NCBI GenBank assembly: GCA_012974445.1
Contig: JAAXQG010000149.1
Coordinates: forward strand, 1 to 36,929
DNA length: 36,929 nt
Reading direction: 5' to 3'
From: Desulfuromonadales bacterium
GTDB lineage: Bacteria; Desulfobacterota; Desulfuromonadia; Desulfuromonadales; JAAXQG01
In this document: piece by piece, positions 34,526-36,929 of the stretch
Layout of the letters: every line of letters starts with the position of its first letter
Numbering within the stretch: the first letter of the stretch is position 1
The notes under the pieces: model-generated
Databases searched by the model: none
The model's input: the letters and a program-made list of their open reading frames with translations, nothing else
Told to the model about the DNA's origin: nothing
Program-made: the position numbers and the translations under genes

Positions 34526-34843
34526 ATGACCCTGGATGAGCTAAAAAAATACGATGGACGCCAGGGACGCCCTGCCTATGCAGCTGTCGGCGGTACCATC
34601 TACGACCTGAGTGCTAGTGCCCTGTGGAAGAACGGGGACCACGAGGGTCTGCATCAGGCCGGAGAGGATCTGACCGAGGCGCTTAAAGGTGCCCCCCATG
34701 TAAGGGCTCTTGTGGAGCGATTTCCTGCGGTCGGCTACCTGGAGGCCACCAGGACCTCCGGGGTGAAACGGGGGGGCAGCCTCGGGATGATGGCTGCGGC
34801 GGTTCTTGCCGCCTTGCTTCTGGCATGGCTGCTGCTGAAATAG
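34526..34843 (+). CDS. Cytochrome b5-like heme-binding protein, tail-anchored
   Basis: A 105-residue protein with a cytochrome b5-like domain (about 2-75): TLDELKKYDGRQGRPAYAAV at the start, then DHEGLHQAGEDLTEAL and APHVRAL. Candidate heme ligands are H39 or H43 and H58. The C-terminal helix (about 85-104) is strongly hydrophobic, so the heme domain is probably held at the membrane on the cytoplasmic face; no signal peptide is present. GGAAGGAGAG precedes the ATG. It lies 39 bases after the c-heme cyclase and may be co-transcribed. Partner unknown. Confidence 0.88.
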   Translation: MTLDELKKYDGRQGRPAYAAVGGTIYDLSASALWKNGDHEGLHQAGEDLTEALKGAPHVRALVERFPAVGYLEATRTSGVKRGGSLGMMAAAVLAALLLAWLLLK

Positions 34844-34874
34844 TCTGCAGCACTGCGGAAGTCAAAGGATTCAC

Positions 34875-34907
34875 AAAAAAAGGGCACCCCTTCCGAGGTG
34901 CCCTTTT
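34875..34907. terminator. Bidirectional terminator
   Basis: Perfect 11-bp arms (AAAAGGGCACC / GGTGCCCTTTT) around an eight-base loop. The plus strand ends in TTTT and the minus strand in seven T. It serves the convergent cytochrome b5-like and DUF815 genes. Confidence 0.88.
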
Positions 34908-34928
34908 CTAATCACGGGTGCGAAGGAT

Positions 34929-35819
34929 TCAGTTTCCCTGCTTCTCCATGAGATAGCGGCCGACGAAATTTTTGGAGAACTGAAAGGCCGTACGGCCGCA
35001 GCGCTTGCTCTTGTCGTGGGACCACTTGATGGCCTCCTCCTGGATATCTTTGCTCCAGGGGATGTCGATACTGCGCTCCCGGGCGAAGCGCTCGATGCAG
35101 AGCTTGGCGGCATCGAGGTAACGCTCCTGGGTAAAGACGTGGAAGGCAACCCAGAGTCCGAAGCGGTCGGAGAGGGAGACTTTCTCCTCGGTGGCCTCGC
35201 TCTGCTGCAGCTCACCGTTGACGTACTTGCCGCCGCGGTTGTCCGACTCGTACTCGGGCAGCAGGTGGCGGCGGTTGGAGGTGACGTAGATCAGCACGTT
35301 GTCCGGGGCGCTGTACACCGAGCCGTCCAGGGCACTCTTGAGCATTTTGTAGGCAGGCTCGCCCGGCTCGAAGGTCAGATCGTCGCACAGCAGGATGAAG
35401 CGGTAGGGCTCAGTTTCCACCGCGGCAAAAATATCGGGGATGTAGATCAGATCGTCCTTGTCCACCTGCACGACACGCAGTCCCTCAGAGTCATACTCGT
35501 TGAGCAGGGCCTTGACGATGGAGGATTTGCCCGTTCCGCGCGAGCCCCAGAGCAGGGCGTTGTTGGCAGGATGGCCCGCAAGGAACTGGCGGGTGTTGGC
35601 GACCATGATCTCCTTCTGCTTCTCGACCCCCAGCAGCTCTTCAAGACGGGTGTTCTCGATATTCTTGACGGGCTCCAGAAATCCGGCAAAGGAGTGGCGG
35701 CGCCAGTTGGCGGCCTGGCACTGGCTCCAGTCGATCTTGCCCACGGGGCGGGGCAGGAGCTGTTCCACGGAGCTCAGTACACGCTCGAGTTGTTCGAGAA
35801 GTTCGGGTTTGAGGTTCAT
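34929..35819 (-). CDS. DUF815 P-loop ATPase
   Basis: A 296-residue AAA-like ATP-binding protein. Walker A is GSRGTGKSS near residue 93 and Walker B-like acid residues are in FILLCDDL; the sensor-like Asn is in IYVTSNRRHL, and an arginine lies in SDRFGLWV. This set and the ending RTAFQFSKNFV match the DUF815 family, whose function is unknown. An in-frame ATG 18 bases upstream exists, but GGAAGAGAG lies ten bases before the ATG at 35819. A strong promoter is seen at 35955-35984. It is a stand-alone gene. Confidence 0.9.
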   Translation of the reverse strand: MNLKPELLEQLERVLSSVEQLLPRPVGKIDWSQCQAANWRRHSFAGFLEPVKNIENTRLEELLGVEKQKEIMVANTRQFLAGHPANNALLWGSRGTGKSSIVKALLNEYDSEGLRVVQVDKDDLIYIPDIFAAVETEPYRFILLCDDLTFEPGEPAYKMLKSALDGSVYSAPDNVLIYVTSNRRHLLPEYESDNRGGKYVNGELQQSEATEEKVSLSDRFGLWVAFHVFTQERYLDAAKLCIERFARERSIDIPWSKDIQEEAIKWSHDKSKRCGRTAFQFSKNFVGRYLMEKQGN

Positions 35820-35954
35820 GGGGTGTCTCTCTTCCATTTAAGATAGTCGGTGGGGAGGTCCGAATGTGGACGGCCACAGGGTCACTGACGAGGGGGGTAA
35901 AGACAGAATCAGGCTGATGTACGGATCAAAGTGTCAACGACATCACCGGGGACC

Positions 35955-35984
35955 TATATACGTCAGTCGGCGGCGTGCTGTCAA
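35955..35984 (-). promoter_or_regulatory. Sigma70-like promoter of the DUF815 gene
   Basis: On the minus strand, a consensus TTGACA (35979-35984) is followed after 18 bases by TATATA (35955-35960). It lies directly after the MATE stop codon and about 135 bases before the DUF815 start, leaving a fairly long leader in which nothing else is recognised. Confidence 0.5.
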
Positions 35985-36002
35985 ATGCAAACCCCTGCCA
36001 AA

Positions 36003-36929
36003 TCAGGGGAAAACGCCGATCCAGAAACCCTGCGCCCCCATCGGTGGTCCCCAGAAGTTGCTGAGGGCCAGGCTGTAGCCCAGGGGTAAGGCGAAGACCC
36101 AGTAGGCGAAAATAACCAACATCATGGGCTTGCGGGTGTCCTTGTAACCGCGCAGGGCTCCGGCGGCGCTGACCTGGATGGCGTCGGAGAACTGAAAGAG
36201 GGCGCCCAGGCTCAGCAGGCTCAGGGCCAGGGCCGCGACCTGAGGGTTCCGGGTGTAGAGCCCGGTGACCTCTTCGGCATACATTACCGTCAGCGTGGCG
36301 CTGAACAGGGAGATGGCTGCGGTCAGTCCCATCCCCGTCAGGGCGCTTCGGCGTGCCGCTCGGGGCTCGGAGCGACCCAGAGCGTTGCCGACCCGCACCG
36401 CGATGGCGCTGGAGATGCTCAAGGGAACCATGAAGATCATGGAGGCGAAACTCAGGCTGATCTGGTGGGCGGCCACCACGTCGCTGCCCAGAGAACCCAG
36501 CAGCAGAGCTATCAGCGCGAAGATGCTTGCTTCCACGAAGATCGAGCAGCCGATGGGTACCCCCAGCTTCAGGATCTGAAGGGCTTCGCCCCACTGCAAC
36601 CGGGGCCAGGCGGCGAAGAATCCCGAATTCTGATAGATCTTCCCCCGCCTTACCGTCATCAGCATGCACAGGGCCATGATCCACATGGTTATGGCCGTGG
36701 CCCAGCCGCAGCCCACCCCGCCCATGGCCGGAAGGCCGAGCTTGCCGTAGATGAGCACATAGTTCAGGACGATATTGCAGGCAAGGCCCACGAAACCTAT
36801 GACCATGCTCGGTCTGGAGTAAGAGAGTCCTTCGCTGAAATGGCGCAGCACGAAGAAAAGGGCGATGGCCGGCATCCCCCAGCTCACCCCTTCGAGGTAG
36901 CCCAGAGTCCGCACCGCATCGACAGGAGC
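36003..36929 (-). CDS. MATE-family multidrug/Na+ antiporter, partial, with shortened C-terminus
   Basis: C-terminal part (about 308 residues) of a NorM-type efflux transporter; the frame is still open at the window edge, so the N-terminal third is outside. Family hallmarks: LPAMGGVGCGWATAITMWI, LKLGVPIGCSIFVEAS, GSDVVAAHQISLSFASMIFMVPLSISSAIAVRVGNALG (read as consecutive helices) and GALRGYKDTRKPM. The protein ends GAQGFWIGVFP and stops, exactly where the last helix (TM12) normally begins; the next 30 codons in the other frames do not encode a membrane helix. It is therefore probably 3'-truncated and may be inactive or unusual. The missing start and upstream sequence could not be assessed. 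Confidence 0.88.
   Translation of the reverse strand, partial: APVDAVRTLGYLEGVSWGMPAIALFFVLRHFSEGLSYSRPSMVIGFVGLACNIVLNYVLIYGKLGLPAMGGVGCGWATAITMWIMALCMLMTVRRGKIYQNSGFFAAWPRLQWGEALQILKLGVPIGCSIFVEASIFALIALLLGSLGSDVVAAHQISLSFASMIFMVPLSISSAIAVRVGNALGRSEPRAARRSALTGMGLTAAISLFSATLTVMYAEEVTGLYTRNPQVAALALSLLSLGALFQFSDAIQVSAAGALRGYKDTRKPMMLVIFAYWVFALPLGYSLALSNFWGPPMGAQGFWIGVFP

Noticed and set aside
1-36929. CRISPR arrays, tRNA or rRNA genes, prophage or complete insertion sequences
   Set aside because: No regularly spaced repeats, no recognisable RNA genes and no transposase, integrase or phage genes were seen in the window.

Overview
The window is a dense bacterial chromosome segment with almost no mobile DNA. 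The order siroheme dehydrogenase, ccsA-type cytochrome c assembly gene, hemA, hemC, cobA/hemD fusion, hemB, together with paired chemoreceptors, a c-heme diguanylate cyclase and a PEP-synthase/PPDK regulatory protein, suggests an anaerobic, cytochrome-rich Desulfuromonadia-type bacterium (Geobacter/Desulfuromonas/Pelobacter relatives). This is an inference from gene content; no species marker is present.

Layout. Positions 1-11576 are all minus strand. Read in the direction of transcription, they hold a PEP synthase/PPDK regulatory protein, an OmpR-type response regulator and histidine kinase, a Do-type periplasmic protease, a thiolase-like protein coupled to a metallo-beta-lactamase (MBL) fold hydrolase, and two closely related chemoreceptors. 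A degraded second copy of the MBL gene lies between the chemoreceptors, so the MBL-chemoreceptor pair was duplicated in tandem and one MBL copy then decayed. Positions 11830-15229 (plus) carry prmA, rsmE and a zinc-ribbon/acidic/RDD membrane protein. Positions 15297-16134 (minus) carry a glyoxalase II-like hydrolase and a small partner gene. Positions 16316-19785 (plus) carry dapF, a palindromic MITE-like element, a HAD phosphatase, endonuclease IV, dtd and a DarP/YjgA-like ribosome maturation protein. trxA lies on the minus strand at 19842-20171.

Positions 20312-27332 (plus) are a tetrapyrrole operon running from glutamyl-tRNA to uroporphyrinogen III and precorrin-2/sirohydrochlorin, led by a SIS-domain gene and including a CcsA-like protein for cytochrome c maturation. 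A strong hairpin terminator sits inside it between hemC and cobA/hemD. Downstream on the same strand are a DUF2270 membrane protein, an M16 peptidase, a lipoprotein, exodeoxyribonuclease III, two diguanylate cyclases (one with a c-type heme motif) and a tail-anchored cytochrome b5-like protein. The window ends on the minus strand with a DUF815 ATPase and the C-terminal part of a MATE transporter that seems to lack its last membrane helix.

Most genes are housekeeping. No CRISPR array, complete insertion sequence, phage, or obvious new defence or biosynthetic system was seen. The most notable points are the tandem duplication with its MBL pseudogene, the palindromic element abutting the dapF stop codon, the thiolase-like protein without catalytic cysteines, the intra-operon terminator, and the heme-linked c-di-GMP genes next to the heme operon.
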